Position numbers and translations under genes: made by a program. A DNA stretch of 64,000 nucleotides from Alitta virens. Its lineage: Eukaryota; Annelida; Polychaeta; Phyllodocida; Nereididae. The notes under the pieces are model-generated. The model saw nothing but the letters and a program-made list of their open reading frames with translations, was not told the origin of the DNA and did no database searches. Shown here piece by piece: positions 10,671 through 23,073 of this stretch. The stretch spans positions 21,490,912 to 21,554,911 of the forward strand of contig OW028585.1 in assembly GCA_932294295.1 (NCBI GenBank), written 5' to 3'. How positions within the stretch are numbered: position 1 is the first letter of the stretch; every line of letters starts with the position of its first letter.

Positions 10671-10958
10671 GCTACAATTGCAAGCAAGTCAGTATTGTAC
10701 TCTGTAGCATTTTATATGCTGAAAGGCCAACATACAAAGAGTAGCACTGTGTGCATATTGTGTTTCTAACATAAGGGTAAATTAAGGTTGGGAAGCTCTG
10801 TGAAATGTGAAGCTCTTTGTAGTATGACATGTTATTTATTGCATGGCTTGTATTTGGACATGGCTAAAACACAGCAAATAAGTCCTGGACAGCTATGTGA
10901 AATGTTCAGCTAGCCAACATATCCTGTGGTTTAGCTATTTTTGAGCTGTAGCTTGAAA
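10671..10958 (+). repeat. Reference C monomer (288 bp)
   Basis: Clean example of type C. This copy has no CpG. It contains two copies of a short word, AGCTCTGTGAAATGTGAAGC and AGCTATGTGAAATGTTCAGC, about 97 bp apart. It ends with CTGTAGCTTGAAA, which with the following GCTAC makes the best hairpin of the three boundary types. Typing sites are GCATTTTATATG or GCATTTGATATG, CTCTTTGTAG or CTCTCTGTAA, TTGGACATGG or TTCGACATGG, CTAAAACAC or CTACAACAC, and CCAACATAT or CCAAAATAT. Confidence 0.93.
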
Positions 10959-11824
10959 GCTACAATTAGAAGAAACTTATTTCTGTATTTGAACCCTTTT
11001 ATTTGCAGAAAGGGCAAAACATAAAGAACGGCACTGTGTGCATATTGTGATGTTAGCATAAGTGAAATATGAGCTTGTGCAGCTTTGTGAATTGTTAGAA
11101 TCTATCAGTAAAATGAGAAATTTGAAAATGTATAGCATGCATTTGGACATGGTCAAAACATGGCAGAAGTGTCCTGAACAGCTGTGTGTAATGTTCAGCT
11201 GGCCAACATTTCCTTTGATTTTGCCATTTTTGAGTAGTAGCTTGAATGCTACAATTAGAAGCAACTTAGTTCTGTATTTTGAATCCTTTTATTTGCAGAA
11301 AGGTCAAAAGATAAAGAACAGCACTGTGCACATATTGTGATTTTAGCATAAGTAAGATACGAGCTGGTCCTGCTTTGTGAAATGCTAAAATCTATCAGTA
11401 ACATGACAAATTTGATATTGTATTGCATGCATTTGGACATGGCGAAAACGAGGCAAAAGTGTCTTGCACAACTATGTGAAATGCTCAGTAGGCTAACGTT
11501 TCCTTTGATTACGCCTTTTTGAGCAGTAGCTTGAAGGCTACAATTGCAAGCAAGTCAGTATAGTACTCTGTAGCATTTTATATGCTGTAAGGCCAACATA
11601 CAAAGAGTAGCACTGTGTGCATATTGTGTTTCTAACATAAGGGTAAATTAAGGTTGGGAAGCTCTGTGAAATGTGAAGCTCTCTGTAATATGACATATTA
11701 TATATTGCATGGCTTGTATTTCGACATGGCTAAAACACAGCAAATAGATCCTGGACAGCTATGTGAAATGTTCAGCTAGCCAACATATCCTGTGGTTTAG
11801 CTATTTTTGAGCTATAGCTTGAAA
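10959..11824 (+). repeat. HOR unit 15 (A-B-C, 866 bp), hybrid
   Basis: B at 11248, C at 11537. A and the left of B match unit 14. The right of B and all of C match unit 5 (CTAACGTTTCC, GTATAGTAC, GCTGTAAGG, AAATAGATCC, CTATAGC end). The switch lies between AAATGCTAAA at about 11380 and CTTGCACAAC at about 11463. Confidence 0.92.
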
Positions 11825-12401
11825 GCTACAATTAGAAGCAACTTAGTTCTGTATTTTGAATCCTTTTATTTGCAGAAAGGTCAAAAGATAAAGAACAGCA
11901 CTGTGCACATATTGTGATTTTAGCATAAGTAAGATACGAGCTGGTCCTGCTTTGTGAATTGCTAAAATCTATCAGTAACATGACAAATTTGATATTGTAT
12001 TGCATGCATTTGGACATGGCGAAAACGAGGCAAAAGTGCCTTGCACAACTATGTGAAATGCTCAGTAGGCCTACCTTTCCTTTGATTACGCCTTTTTGAG
12101 CAGTAGCTTGAAGGCTACAATTGCAAGCAAGTCAGTATTGTACTCTGTAGCATTTGATATGCTGAAAGGCCAACATACAAAGAGTAGCACTGTGCGCATA
12201 TTGTGTTTCTAACATAAGGGTAAATTAAGGTTGGGAAGCTCTGTGAAATGTGAAGCTCTTTGTAGTATGATATGTTATATATTGCATGGCTTGTATTTCG
12301 ACATGGCTACAACACAGCAAATAAGTCCTGGACAGCTATGTGAAATGTTCAGCTAGCCAACATATCCTGTGGTTTAGCTATTTTTGAGCTGTAGCTTGAA
12401 A
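11825..12401 (+). repeat. HOR unit 16 (B-C dimer, 577 bp)
   Basis: C at 12114. Copy of unit 6 at an offset of 7,502 bp, with AAGTGCCTTGC, GATATG and CTACAACAC. It has its own TAGGCCTACC change. Confidence 0.93.
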
Positions 12402-13267
12402 GCTACAATTAGAAGAAACTTATTTCTGTATTTGAACCCTTTTATTTGCAGAAAGGGCAAAACATAAAGAACGGCACTGTGTGCATATTGTGATGTTAGC
12501 ATAAGTGAAATATGAGCTTGTGCAGCTTCGTGAATTTTTAGAATCTATCAGTAAAATGAGAAATTTAAGATGTATGGCATGCATTTGGACATGGTCAAAA
12601 CATGGCAGAAGTGTCCTGAACAGCTGTGTGTAATGTTCAGCTGGCCAACATTTCCTTTGATTTTGCCTTTTTTGAGTAGTAGCTTGAATGCTACAATTAG
12701 AAGAAACTTAGTTCTGTATTTTGAATCCTTTTATTTGCAGAAAGGTCAAAAGATAAAGAACAGCAGTGTGCACATATTGTGATTTTAGCATAAGTAAGAT
12801 ACGAGCTGGTCCTGCTTTGTGAATTGCTAAAATCTATCAGTAACATGACAAATTTGATATTGTATTGCATGCATTTGGACATGGCGAAAACGAGGCAAAA
12901 GTGTCTTGCACAACTATGTGAAATGCTCAGTAGGCTAACCTTTTCCTTTGATTACGCCTTTTTGAGCAGTAGCTTGAAGGCTACAATTGCAAGCAAGTTA
13001 GTATTGTACTCTGTAGCATTTTATATGCTGAAAGGCCAACATACAAAGAGTAGCACTGTGTGCATATTGTGTTTCTAAAATAGGGGTAAATTAAGGTTGG
13101 GAAGCTCTGTGAAATGTGAAGCTCTTTGTAGTATGACATATTATATATTGCATGGCTTGTATTTCGACATGGCTAAAACACAGCAAATAAATCCTGGACA
13201 GCTATGTGAAAAGTTCAGCTAGCCAAAATATCCTGTGGTTTAGCTATTTTTGAGCTATAGCTTGAAA
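12402..13267 (+). repeat. HOR unit 17 (A-B-C, 866 bp)
   Basis: B at 12690, C at 12980. Copy of unit 7 at the 7,502-bp offset (TTTAAGATGTATGGC, CAGCAGTGTG, AAAATAGGGG) with a private GCTTCGTG change. Ends CTATAGC. Confidence 0.93.
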
Positions 13268-13845
13268 GCTACAATTAGAAGCAACTTAGTTCTGTATTTT
13301 GAATCCTTTTATTTGCAGAAAGGTCAAAAGATAAAGAACAGCAGTGTGCACATATTGTGATTTTAGCATAAGTAAGATACGAGCTGGTCCTGCTTTGTGA
13401 ATTGCTAAAATCTATCAGTAACATGACAAATTTGATATTGTATTGCATGCATTTGGACATGGCGAAAACGAGGCAAAAGTGTCTTGCACAACTATGTGAA
13501 ATGCTCAGTAGGCTAACCTTTTCCTTTGATTACGCCTTTTTGAGCAGTAGCTTGAAGGCTACAATTGCAAGCAAGTTAGTATTGTACTCTGTAGCATTTT
13601 ATATGCTGAAAGGCCAACATACAAAGAGTAGCACTGTGTGCATATTGTGTTTCTAAAATAGGGGTAAATTAAGGTTGGGAAGCTCTGTGAAATGTGAAGC
13701 TCTTTGTAGTATGACATATTATATATTGCATGGCTTGTATTTCGACATGGCTAAAACACAGCAAATAAATCCTGGACAGCTATGTGAAAAGTTCAGCTAG
13801 CCAAAATATCCTGTGGTTTAGCTATTTTTGAGCTATAGCTTGAAA
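13268..13845 (+). repeat. HOR unit 18 (B-C dimer, 578 bp)
   Basis: C at 13558. It repeats the B-C part of unit 17 (CAGCAGTGTG, CTAACCTTTTCC, GTTAGTATT, AAAATAGGGG, GTGAAAAGTTC), so it is a local dimer duplication. Its B start is AGCAACTT rather than AGAAACTT. Confidence 0.92.
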
Positions 13846-14422
13846 GCTACAATTAGAAGCAACTTAGTTCTGTATTTTGAATCCTTTTATTTGCAGAAAG
13901 GTCAAAAGATAAAGAACGGCACTGTGCACATATTGTGATTTGAGCATAAGTAAGATACGAGCTGGTCCTGCTTTGTGAATTGCTAAAATCTATCAGTAAC
14001 ATGACAAATTTGATATTGTATTGCATGCATTTGGACATGGCGAAAACGAGGCAAAAGTGTCTTACACAACTATGTGAAATGCTCAGTAGGCTTACCTTTC
14101 CTTTGATTACGCCTTTTTGAGCAGTAGCTTGAAGGCTACAATTGCAAGCAAGTCAGTATTGTACTCTGTAGCATTTTATATGCTGAAAGGCCAACATACA
14201 AAGAGTAGCACTGTGTGCATATTGTGTTTCTAACATAAGGGTAAATTAAGGTTGGGAAGCTCTGTGAAATGTGAAGCTCTTTGTAGTATGACATGTTATT
14301 TATTGCATGGCTTGTATTTGGACATGGCTAAAACACAGCAAATAAGTCCTGGACAGCTATGTGAAATGTTCAGCTAGCCAACATATCCTGTGGTTTAGCT
14401 ATTTTTGAGCTGTAGCTTGAAA
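13846..14422 (+). repeat. HOR unit 19 (B-C dimer, 577 bp)
   Basis: C at 14135. Matches unit 11 at an offset of 6,060 bp (GGCACTG, GATTTGAGC, CTTACAC, common C). Normal CTGTAGC end. Confidence 0.93.
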
Positions 14423-15288
14423 GCTACAATTAGAAGAAACTTATTTCTGTATTTGAACCCTTTTATTTGCAGAAAGGGCAAAACATAAAGAACGGCACTG
14501 TGTGCATATTGTGATGTTAGCATAAGTGAAATATGAGCTTGTGCAGCTTTGTGAATTGTTAGAATCTATCAGTAAAATGAGAAATTTGAAAATGTATAGC
14601 ATGCATTTGGACATGGTCAAAACATGGCAGAAGTGTCCTGAACAGCTGTGTGTAATGTTCAGCTGGCCAACATTTCCTTTGATTTTGCCTTTTTTGAGTA
14701 GTAGCTTGAATGCTACAATTAGAAGCAACTTAGTTCTGTATTTTAAATCCTTTTATTTGCAGAAAGGTCAAAAGATAAAGAACAGCACTGTGCACATATT
14801 GTGATTTTAGCATAAGTAAGATACGAGCTGGTCCTGCTTTGTGAATTGCTAAAATCTATCAGTAACATGACAAATTTGATATTGTATTGCATGCATTTGG
14901 ACATGGCGAAAACGAGGCAAAAGTGTCTTACACAACTATGTGAAATGCTCAGTAGGCTTACCTTTCCTTTGATTACGCCTTTTTGAGCAGTAGCTTGAAG
15001 GCTACAATTGCAAGCAAGTCAGTATTGTACTCTGTAGCATTTTATATGCTGAAAGGCCAACATACAAAGAGTAGCACTGTGTGCATATTGTGTTTCTAAC
15101 ATAAGGGTAAATTAAGGTTGGGAAGCTCTGTGAAATGTGAAGCTCTTTGTAGTATGACATGTTATTTATTGCATGGCTTGTATTTGGACATGGCTAAAAC
15201 ACAGCAAATAAGTCCTGGACAGCTATGTGAAATGTTCAGCTAGCCAACATATCCTGTGGTTTAGCTATTTTTGAGCTGTAGCTTGAAA
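14423..15288 (+). repeat. HOR unit 20 (A-B-C, 866 bp)
   Basis: B at 14712, C at 15001. Matches unit 12 at the 6,060-bp offset, sharing TATTTTAAATCC and CTTACAC, but with AATTGCTAAA. Confidence 0.93.
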
Positions 15289-15864
15289 GCTACAATTAGA
15301 AGAAACTTATTTCTGTATTTGAATCCTTTTATTTGCAGAAAGGTCAAAAGATAAAGAACAGCACTGTGCACATATTGTGATTTTAGCATAAGTAAGATAC
15401 GAGCTGGTCCTGCTTTGTGAATTGCTAAAATCTATCAGTAACATGACAAATTTGATATTGTATTGCATGCATTTGGACATGACGAAAACGAGGCAAAAGT
15501 GCCTTGCACAACTATGTGAAATGCTCAGTAGGCTTACCTTTCCTTTGATTACGCCTTTTTGAGCAGTAGCTTGAAGGCTACAATTGCAAGCAAGTCAGTA
15601 TTGTACTCTGTAGCATTTGATATGCTGAAAGGCCAACATACAAAGAGTAGCACTGTGCGCATATTGTGTTTCTAACATAAGGGTAAATTAAGGTTGGGAA
15701 GCTCTGTGAAATGTGAAGCTCTTTGTAGTATGATATGTTATATATTGCATGGCTTGTATTTCGACATGGCTACAACACAGCAAATAAGTCCTGGACAGCT
15801 ATGTGAAATGTTCAGCTAGCCAACATATCCTGTGGTTTAGCTATTTTTGAGCTGTAGCTTGAAA
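15289..15864 (+). repeat. HOR unit 21 (chimeric A/B-C dimer, 576 bp)
   Basis: The first monomer starts as A (AGAAACTTATTTCTGTATTTG) and becomes B at GAATCC. The exchange lies within 15320-15324. C at 15577. The preceding C ends CTGTAGC, unlike the other dimers, so this is a separate A-loss event. B has ACATGACGAAAACG and AAGTGCC. Confidence 0.92.
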
Positions 15865-16730
15865 GCTACAATTAGAAGAAACTTATTTCTGTATTTGAAC
15901 CCTTTTATTTGCAGAAAGGGCAAAACATAAAGAACGGCACTGTGTGCATATTGTGATGTTAGCATAAGTGAAATATGAGCTTGTGCAGCTTTGTGAATTT
16001 TTAGAATCTATCAGTAAAATGAGAAATTTAAGATGTATGGCATGCATTTGGACATGGTCAAAACATGGCAGAAGTGTCCTGAACAGCTGTGTGTAATGTT
16101 CAGCTGGCCAACATTTCCTTTGATTTTGCCTTTTTTGAGTAGTAGCTTGAATGCTACAATTAGAAGAAACTTAGTTCTGTATTTTGAATCCTTTTATTTG
16201 CAGAAAGGTCAAAAGATAATGAACAGCAGTGTGCACATATTGTGATTTTAGCATAAGTAAGATACGAGCTGGTCCTGCTTTGTGAATTGCTAAAATCTAT
16301 CAGTAACATGACAAATTTGATATTGTATTGCATGCATTTGGACATGGCGAAAACGAGGCAAAAGTGTCTTGCACAACTATGTGAAATGCTCAGTAGGCTA
16401 ACCTTTTCCTTTGATTACGCCTTTTTGAGCAGTAGCTTGAAGGCTACAATTGCAAGCAAGTTAGTATTGTACTCTGTAGCATTTTATATGCTGAATGGCC
16501 AACATACAAAGAGTAGCACTGTGTGCATATTGTGTTTCTAAAATAGGGGTAAATTAAGGTTGGGAAGCTCTGTGAAATGTGAAGCTCTTTGTAGTATGAC
16601 ATGTTATATATTGCATGGCTTGTATTTGGACATGGCTAAAACACAGCAAATAAGTCCTGGACAGCTATGTGAAATGTTCAGCTAGCCAACATATCCTGTG
16701 GTTTAGCTATTTTTGAGCTGTAGCTTGAAA
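15865..16730 (+). repeat. HOR unit 22 (A-B-C, 866 bp)
   Basis: B at 16153, C at 16443. Unit-7 type A and B with a private GATAATGAAC. C has GCTGAATGGCC and AAAATAGGGG, then switches to TTGGACATGG and a normal end. Confidence 0.92.
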
Positions 16731-17596
16731 GCTACAATTAGAAGAAACTTATTTCTGTATTTGAACCCTTTTATTTGCAGAAAGGGCAAAACATAAAGAA
16801 CGGCACTGTGTGCATATTGTGATGTTAGCATAAGTGAAATATGAGCTTGTGCAGCTTTGTGAATTGTTAGAATCTATCAGTAAAATGAGAAATTTGAAAA
16901 TGTATAGCATGCATTTGGACATGGTCAAAACATGGCAGAAGTGTCCTGAACAGCTGTGTGTAATGTTCAGCTGGCCAACATTTCCTTTGATTTTGCCTTT
17001 TTTGAGTAGTAGCTTGAATGCTACAATTAGAAGCAACTTAGTTCTGTATTTTAAATCCTTTTATTTGCAGAAAGGTCAAAAGATAAAGAACAGCACTGTG
17101 CACATATTGTGATTTTAGCATAAGTAAGATACGAGCTGGTCCTGCTTTGTGAATTGCTAAAATCTATCAGTAACATGACAAATTTGATATTGTATTGCAT
17201 GCATTTGGACATGGCGAAAACGAGGCAAAAGTGTCTTACACAACTATGTGAAATGCTCAGTAGGCTTACCTTTCCTTTGATTACGCCTTTTTGAGCAGTA
17301 GCTTGAAGGCTACAATTGCAAGCAAGTCAGTATTGTACTCTGTAGCATTTTATATGCTGAAAGGCCAACATACAAAGAGTAGCACTGTGTGCATATTGTG
17401 TTTCTAACATAAGGGTAAATTAAGGTTGGGAAGCTCTGTGAAATGTGAAGCTCTTTGTAGTATGACATGTTATTTATTGCATGGCTTGTATTTGGACATG
17501 GCTAAAACACAGCAAATAAGTCCTGGACAGCTATGTGAAATGTTCAGCTAGCCAACATATCCTGTGGTTTAGCTATTTTTGAGCTGTAGCTTGAAA
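16731..17596 (+). repeat. HOR unit 23 (A-B-C, 866 bp)
   Basis: B at 17020, C at 17309. Copy of unit 20 at the 2,308-bp offset, including TATTTTAAATCC. Confidence 0.93.
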
Positions 17597-18172
17597 GCTA
17601 CAATTAGAAGAAACTTATTTCTGTATTTGAATCCTTTTATTTGCAGAAAGGTCAAAAGATAAAGAACAGCACTGTGCACATATTGTGATTTTAGCATAAG
17701 TAAGATACGAGCTGGTCCTGCTTTGTGAATTGCTAAAATCTATCAGTAACATGACAAATTTGATATTGTATTGCATGCATTTGGACATGACGAAAACGAG
17801 GCAAAAGTGCCTTGCACAACTATGTGAAATGCTCAGTAGGCTTACCTTTCCTTTGATTACGCCTTTTTGAGCAGTAGCTTGAAGGCTACAATTGCAAGCA
17901 AGTCAGTATTGTACTCTGTAGCATTTGATATGCTGAAAGGCCAACATACAAAGAGTAGCACTGTGCGCATATTGTGTTTCTAACATAAGGGTAAATTAAG
18001 GTTGGGAAGCTCTGTGAAATGTGAAGCTCTTTGTAGTATGATATGTTATATATTGCATGGCTTGTATTTCGACATGGCTACAACACAGCAAATAAGTCCT
18101 GGACAGCTATGTGAAATGTTCAGCTAGCCAACATATCCTGTGGTTTAGCTATTTTTGAGCTGTAGCTTGAAA
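17597..18172 (+). repeat. HOR unit 24 (chimeric A/B-C dimer, 576 bp)
   Basis: C at 17885. Copy of unit 21 with the same A/B exchange point and the same ACATGACGAAAACG and AAGTGCC changes, so the chimera was made once and then duplicated. Confidence 0.93.
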
Positions 18173-19038
18173 GCTACAATTAGAAGAAACTTATTTCTGT
18201 ATTTGAACCCTTTTATTTGCAGAAAGGGCAAAACATAAAGAACGGCACTGTGTGCATATTGTGATGTTAGCATAAGTGAAATATGAGCTTGTGCAGCTTT
18301 GTTAATTTTTAGAATCTATCAGTAAAATGAGAAATTTAAGATGTATGGCATGCATTTGGACATGGTCAAAACATGGCAGAAGTGTCCTGAACAGCTGTGT
18401 GTAATGTTCAGCTGGCCAACATTTCCTTTGATTTTGCCTTTTTTGAGTAGTAGCTTGAATGCTACAATTAGAAGAAACTTAGTTCTGTATTTTGAATCCT
18501 TTTATTTGCAGAAAGGTCAAAAGATAAAGAACAGCAGTGTGCACATATTGTGATTTTAGCATAAGTAAGATACGAGCTGGTCCTGCTTTGTGAATTGCTA
18601 AAATCTATCAGTAACATGACAAATTTGATATTGTATTGCATGCATTTGGACATGGCGAAAACGAGGCAAAAGTGTCTTGCACAACTATGTGAAATGCTCA
18701 GTAGGCTAACCTTTTCCTTTGATTACGCCTTTTTGAGCAGTAGCTTGAAGGCTACAATTGCAAGCAAGTTAGTATTGTACTCTGTAGCATTTTATATGCT
18801 GAATGGCCAACATACAAAGAGTAGCACTGTGTGCATATTGTGTTTCTAAAATAGGGGTAAATTAAGGTTGGGAAGCTCTGTGAAATGTGAAGCTCTTTGT
18901 AGTATGACATGTTATATATTGCATGGCTTGTATTTCGACATGGCTAAAACACAGCAAATAAATCCTGGACAGCTATGTGAATAGTTCAGCTAGCCAAAAT
19001 ATCCTGTGGTTTAGCTATTTTTGAGCTATAGCTTGAAA
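18173..19038 (+). repeat. HOR unit 25 (A-B-C, 866 bp)
   Basis: B at 18461, C at 18751. Copy of unit 22 (GCTGAATGGCC shared) with a private TTGTTAATTTTT. C then has TTCGACATGG, GTGAATAGTTC and a CTATAGC end. Confidence 0.93.
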
Positions 19039-19615
19039 GCTACAATTAGAAGCAACTTAGTTCTGTATTTTGAATCCTTTTATTTGCAGAAAGGTCAAAA
19101 GATAAAGAACGGCACTGTGCACATATTGTGATTTTAGCATAAGTAAGATACGAGCTGGTCCTGCTTTGTGAATTGCTAAAATCTATCAGTAACATGACAA
19201 ATTTGATATTGTATTGCATGCATTTGGACATGGCGAAAACGAGGCAAAAGTGTCTTACACAACTATGTGAAATGCTCAGTAGGCTTACCTTTCCTTTGAT
19301 TACGCCTTTTTGAGCAGTAGCTTGAAGGCTACAATTGCAAGCAAGTCAGTATTGTACTCTGTAGCATTTTATATGCTGAAAGGCCAACATACAAAGAGTA
19401 GCACTGTGTGCATATTGTGTTTCTAACATAAGGGTAAATTAAGGTTGGGAAGCTCTGTGAAATGTGAAGCTCTTTGTAGTATGACATGTTATTTATTGCA
19501 TGGCTTGTATTTGGACATGGCTAAAACACAGCAAATAAGTCCTGGACAGCTATGTGAAATGTTCAGCTAGCCAACATATCCTGTGGTTTAGCTATTTTTG
19601 AGCTGTAGCTTGAAA
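19039..19615 (+). repeat. HOR unit 26 (B-C dimer, 577 bp)
   Basis: C at 19328. B has GGCACTG but GATTTTAGC, and CTTACAC. It is the last dimer before a run of trimers that lasts to 48.2 kb. Confidence 0.93.
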
Positions 19616-20476
19616 GCTACAATTAGAAGAAACTTATTTCTGTATTTGAACCCTTTTATTTGCAGAAAGGGCAAAACATAAAGAACGGCACTGTGTGCAT
19701 ATTGTGATGTTAGCATAAGTGAAATATGAGCTTGTGCAGCTTTGTGAATTGTTAGAATCTATCAGTAAAATGAGAAATTTGAAAATGTATAGCATGCATT
19801 TGGACATGGTCAAAACATGGCAGAAGTGTCCTGAACAGCTGTGGGTAATGTTCAGCTGGCCAACATTTCTTTTGATTTTGCCTTTTTTGAGCAGTAGCTA
19901 TGCTACAATTAGAAGCAACTTAGTTCTGTATTTATTCCTTTTATTTGCAGAAAGGTCAAAAGATAAAGAACAGCACTGTGCACATATTGTGATTTTAGCA
20001 TAAGTAAGATACGAGCTGGTCCTGCTTTGTGAATTGCTAAAATCTATCAGTAACATGACAAATTTGATATTGTATTGCATGCATTTGGACATGGCGAAAG
20101 CGAGGCAAAAGTGTCTTGCACAACTATGTGAAATGCTCAGTAGGCTTACCATTCCTTTGATTACGCCTTTTTGAGCAGTAGCTTGAAGGCTACAATTGCA
20201 AGCAAGTCAGTATTGTACTCTGTAGCATTTTATATGCTGAAAGGCCAACATACAAAGAGTAGCACTGTGTGCATATTGTGTTTCTAACATAAGGGTAAAT
20301 TAAGGTTGGGAAGCTCTGTGAAATGTGAAGCTCTTTGTAGTATGACATGTTATTTATTGCATGGCTTGTATTTGGACATGGCTAAAACACAGCAAATAAG
20401 TCCTGGACAGCTATGTGAAATGTTCAGCTAGCCAACATATCCTGTGGTTTAGCTATTTTTGAGCTGTAGCTTGAAA
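19616..20476 (+). repeat. HOR unit 27 (A-B-C, 861 bp)
   Basis: B at 19902, C at 20189. A has CTGTGGGTAATG and a 3-bp shortening of the boundary hairpin to GTAGCTATGCTAC. B has TGTATTTATTCC (2 bp short), CGAAAGCGAGG and CTTACCATTCC. Confidence 0.93.
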
Positions 20477-21341
20477 GCTACAATTAGAAGAAACTTATTT
20501 CTGTATTTGAACCCTTTTATTTGCAGAAAGGGCAAAACATAAAGAACGGCACTGTGTGCATATTGTGATGTTAGCATAAGTGAAATATGAGCTTGTGCAG
20601 CTTTGTGAATTGTTAGAATCTATCAGTAAAATGAGAAATTTGAAAATGTATAGCATGCATTTGGACATGGTCAAAACATGGCAGAAGTGTCCTGAACAGC
20701 TGTGTGTAATGTTCAGCTGGCCAACATTTCCTTTGATTTTGCCTTTTTGAGTAGTAGCTTGAATGCTACAATTAGAAGCAACTTAGTTCTGTATTTTGAA
20801 TCCTTTTATTTGCAGAAAGGTCAAAAGATAAAGAACAGCACTGTGCACATATTGTGATTTTAGCATAAGTAAGATACGAGCTGGTCCTGCTTTGTGAATT
20901 GCTAAAATCTATCAGTAACATGACAAATTTGATATTGTATTGCATGCATTTGGACATGGCGAAAACGAGGCAAAAGTGTCTTACACAACTATGTGAAATG
21001 CTCAGTAGGCTTACCTTTCCTTTGATTACGCCTTTTTGAGCAGTAGCTTGAAGGCTACAATTGCAAGCAAGTCAGTATTGTACTCTGTAGCATTTTATAT
21101 GCTGAAAGGCCAACATACAAAGAGTAGCACTGTGTGCATATTGTGTTTCTAACATAAGGGTAAATTAAGGTTGGGAAGCTCTGTGAAATGTGAAGCTCTT
21201 TGTAGTATGACATGTTATTTATTGCATGGCTTGTATTTGGACATGGCTAAAACACAGCAAATAAGTCCTGGACAGCTATGTGAAATGTTCAGCTAGCCAA
21301 CATATCCTGTGGTTTAGCTATTTTTGAGCTGTAGCTTGAAA
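20477..21341 (+). repeat. HOR unit 28 (A-B-C, 865 bp)
   Basis: B at 20765, C at 21054. The A T-run is one base shorter (CCTTTTTGAGTAG). B has CTTACAC. Confidence 0.93.
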
Positions 21342-22207
21342 GCTACAATTAGAAGAAACTTATTTCTGTATTTGAACCCTTTTATTTGCAGAAAGGGCAA
21401 AACATAAAGAACGGCACTGTGTGCATATTGTGATGTTAGCATAAGTGAAATATGAGCTTGTGCAGCTTTGTGAATTGTTAGAATCTATCAGTAAAATGAG
21501 AAATTTGAAAATGTATAGCATGCATTTGGACATGGTCAAAACATGGCAGAAGTGTCCTGAACAGCTGTGTGTAATGTTCAGCTGGCCAACATTTCCTTTG
21601 ATTTTGCCATTTTTGAGTAGTAGCTTAAATGCTACAATTAGAAGCAACTTAGTTCTGTATTTTGAATCCTTTTATTTGCAGAAAGGTCAAAAGATAAAGA
21701 ACAGCACTGTGCACATATTGTGATTTTAGCATAAGTAAGATACGAGCTGGTCCTGCTTTGTGAAATGCTAAAATCTATCAATAACATGACAAATTTGATA
21801 TTGTATTGCATGCATTTGGACATGGCGAAAACGAGGCAAAAGTGTCTTGCATAACTATGTGAAATGCTCAGTAGGCTTACCTTTCCTTTGATTACGCCTT
21901 TTTGAGCAGTAGCTTGAAGGCTACAATTGCAAGCAAGTCAGTATTGTACTCTGTAGCATTTTATATGCTGAAAGGCCAACATACAAAGAGTAGCACTGTG
22001 TGCATATTGTGTTTCTAACATAAGGGTAAATTAAGGTTGGGAAGCTCTGTGAAATGTGAAGCTCTTTGTAGTATGACATGTTATTTATTGCATGGCTTGC
22101 ATTTCGACATGGCTAAAACACAGCAAATAAGTCCTGGACAGCTATGTGAAATGTTCAGCTAGCCAAAATATCCTGTGGTTTAGCTATTTTTTAGCTGTAG
22201 CTTGAAA
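21342..22207 (+). repeat. HOR unit 29 (A-B-C, 866 bp)
   Basis: B at 21631, C at 21920. A has GCCATTTTTGAG and AGCTTAAATGC. B has CAATAACATG and CTTGCATAAC. C has GCTTGCATTTCGAC, CCAAAATAT and TTTTTTAGC. Confidence 0.93.
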
Positions 22208-23073
22208 GCTACAATTAGAAGAAACTTATTTCTGTATTTGAACCCTTTTATTTGCAGAAAGGGCAAGACATAAAGAACGGCACTGTGTGCATATTGTGAT
22301 GTTAGCATAAGTGAAACATGAGCTTGTGCAGCTTTGTGAATTGTTAAATTCAATCAGTAAAATGAGAAATTTGAAAATGTATAGCATGCATTTGGACATG
22401 GTCAAAACATGGCAGAAGTGTCCTGAACAGCTGTGTGTAATGTTCAGCTGGCCAACATTTCCTTTGATTTTGCCTTTTTTGAGTAGTAGCTTGAATGCTA
22501 CAATTAGAAGCAAATTAGTTCTGTATTTTGAATCCTTTTATTTGCAGAAAGGTCAAAAGATAAAGAACAGCACTGTGCACATATTGTGATTTTGGCATAA
22601 GTAAGATACGAGCTGGTCCTGCTTTGTGAATTGCTAAAATCTATCAGTAACATGACAAATTTGATATTGTATTGCATGCATTTGGACATGGCGAAAGCGA
22701 GGCAAAAGTGTCTTGCACAACTATGTGAAATGCTCAGTAGGCTTACCTTTCCTTTGATTACGCCTTTTTGAGCAGTAGCTTGAAGGCTACAATTGCAAGC
22801 AAGTCAGTATTGTACTCTGTAGCATTTTATATGCTGAAAGGCCAACATACAAAGAGTAGCACTGTGTGCATATTGTGTTTCTAACATAAGGGTAAATTAA
22901 GGTTGGGAAGCTCTGTGAAATGTGAAGCTCTTTGTAGTATGACATGTTATTTATTGCATGGCTTGTATTTGGACATGGCTAAAACACAGCAAATAAGTCC
23001 TGGACAGCTATGTGAAATGTTCAGCTAGCCAACATATCCTGTGGTTTAGCTATTTTTGAGCTGTAGCTTGAAA
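22208..23073 (+). repeat. HOR unit 30 (A-B-C, 866 bp)
   Basis: B at 22497, C at 22786. A has GGGCAAGACAT, GAAACATGAGC and TTAAATTCAATC. B has AGCAAATT, TTTTGGC and CGAAAGCGAGG. Confidence 0.93.

Larger units (their letters stand above)
10093..10958 (+). repeat. HOR unit 14 (A-B-C, 866 bp)
   Basis: B at 10382, C at 10671. GCCATTTTTGAG in A; AAATGCTAAA and CTTGCATAAC in B. Used above as the reference unit. Confidence 0.93.
14310..18935 (+). repeat. 2,308-bp tandem duplication (trimer + chimeric dimer + trimer)
   Basis: Units 20-21-22 correspond to units 23-24-25 at +2,308 bp. The copied segment contains the chimeric A/B monomer, TATTTTAAATCC and GCTGAATGGCC. Confidence 0.9.
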
